Part shown: positions 5,648 through 5,694 of the stretch, piece after piece
Layout of the letters: each line of letters opens with the position of its first letter
Position numbering within the stretch: position 1 is the stretch's first letter
Assembly: GCA_902464115.1 (NCBI GenBank)
Contig: CABQIF010000127.1
Location: forward strand, 1-5,694
Length of the DNA stretch: 5,694 nucleotides
Origin: an uncultured Ruminococcus sp.
Lineage (GTDB): Bacteria; Bacillota; Clostridia; Oscillospirales; Ruminococcaceae
Direction of reading: 5' to 3'
Program-made: the position numbers and the translations under genes
The notes under the pieces: generated by a model
Databases searched by the model: none
What the model saw: the letters and a program-made list of their open reading frames with translations, nothing else
What the model was told of the DNA's origin: nothing

Positions 5648-5680
5648 ATTTGCTCCGCAAATGTGGGCTGCTCGCCCACA
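5648..5680. repeat. Two adjacent perfect hairpins at the window edge
   Basis: ATTTGC-TCC-GCAAAT (5648-5662) touches TGTGGGC-TGCTC-GCCCACA (5662-5680). Both stems are perfect (6 and 7 base pairs), and flanking TGCT/CCG bases could extend the second. Neither is followed by a T run on either strand, so these are not ordinary terminators. They may belong to a dispersed repeat or to a structured RNA cut by the window edge. Confidence 0.45.
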
Positions 5681-5694
5681 CCTCGGCAGCATTT

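Noticed and set aside
5422..5679. Minus-strand 85-codon frame, open to the window edge, upstream of acn
   Set aside because: It runs straight through the acn promoter, Rex operator and leader hairpins, has no usable ribosome site at its GTG start, and shows no known domain. An upstream gene ending in this region cannot be excluded.

Overview
The window looks like chromosomal DNA from an anaerobic member of the Firmicutes, class Clostridia, most likely the Ruminococcaceae/Oscillospiraceae neighbourhood. The reasons are moderate GC, strong AGGAG-type ribosome sites, an Aquifex-type aconitase of about 650 residues, a homodimeric 'eukaryote-like' NADP isocitrate dehydrogenase, and a clostridial-style Rex. 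The genus is an inference. All six genes I accept lie on the minus strand, so transcription runs from high to low coordinates.

Layout in transcription order. 5694-5529: no convincing gene; an AT-rich stretch with spaced A-tracts, and a pair of adjacent hairpins at the right edge. 5528-5394: control region of the aconitase gene, with a near-perfect Rex operator lying over the -35 box of a strong promoter, then a leader with two hairpins. 5393-3453: aconitase (acn). 3430-3209: a 73-residue two-helix membrane protein. 3191-2487: a TraX-family membrane protein. 2486-2124: a 120-residue three-helix membrane protein that starts at the base after the traX-like stop codon. 2123-1982: a hairpin followed by a second Rex-type operator inside a candidate promoter. 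1981-767: NADP isocitrate dehydrogenase (icd). 729-85: redox-sensing repressor Rex. 80-41: an intrinsic terminator.

How the genes work together. Aconitase and isocitrate dehydrogenase turn citrate into 2-oxoglutarate, the oxidative half-branch of the TCA cycle that many anaerobes use to make glutamate and NADPH. Citrate synthase is not in the window. Rex represses its targets when NAD+ is high and lets go when NADH binds. Rex-type sites stand in front of both acn and icd, and rex lies 37 bases behind icd. The sequence therefore suggests a closed circuit: the NADH/NAD+ ratio controls citrate oxidation, and Rex controls its own synthesis through the icd promoter.

The least explained part is the three-gene membrane block between acn and icd. 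The two small proteins either side of the TraX-like protein resemble each other (shared FFxxFxExP core between two helices with basic flanks), so they look like diverged paralogues. The function of this block is unknown. It is the best candidate here for something undescribed, although the evidence does not go beyond gene order and visible similarity.
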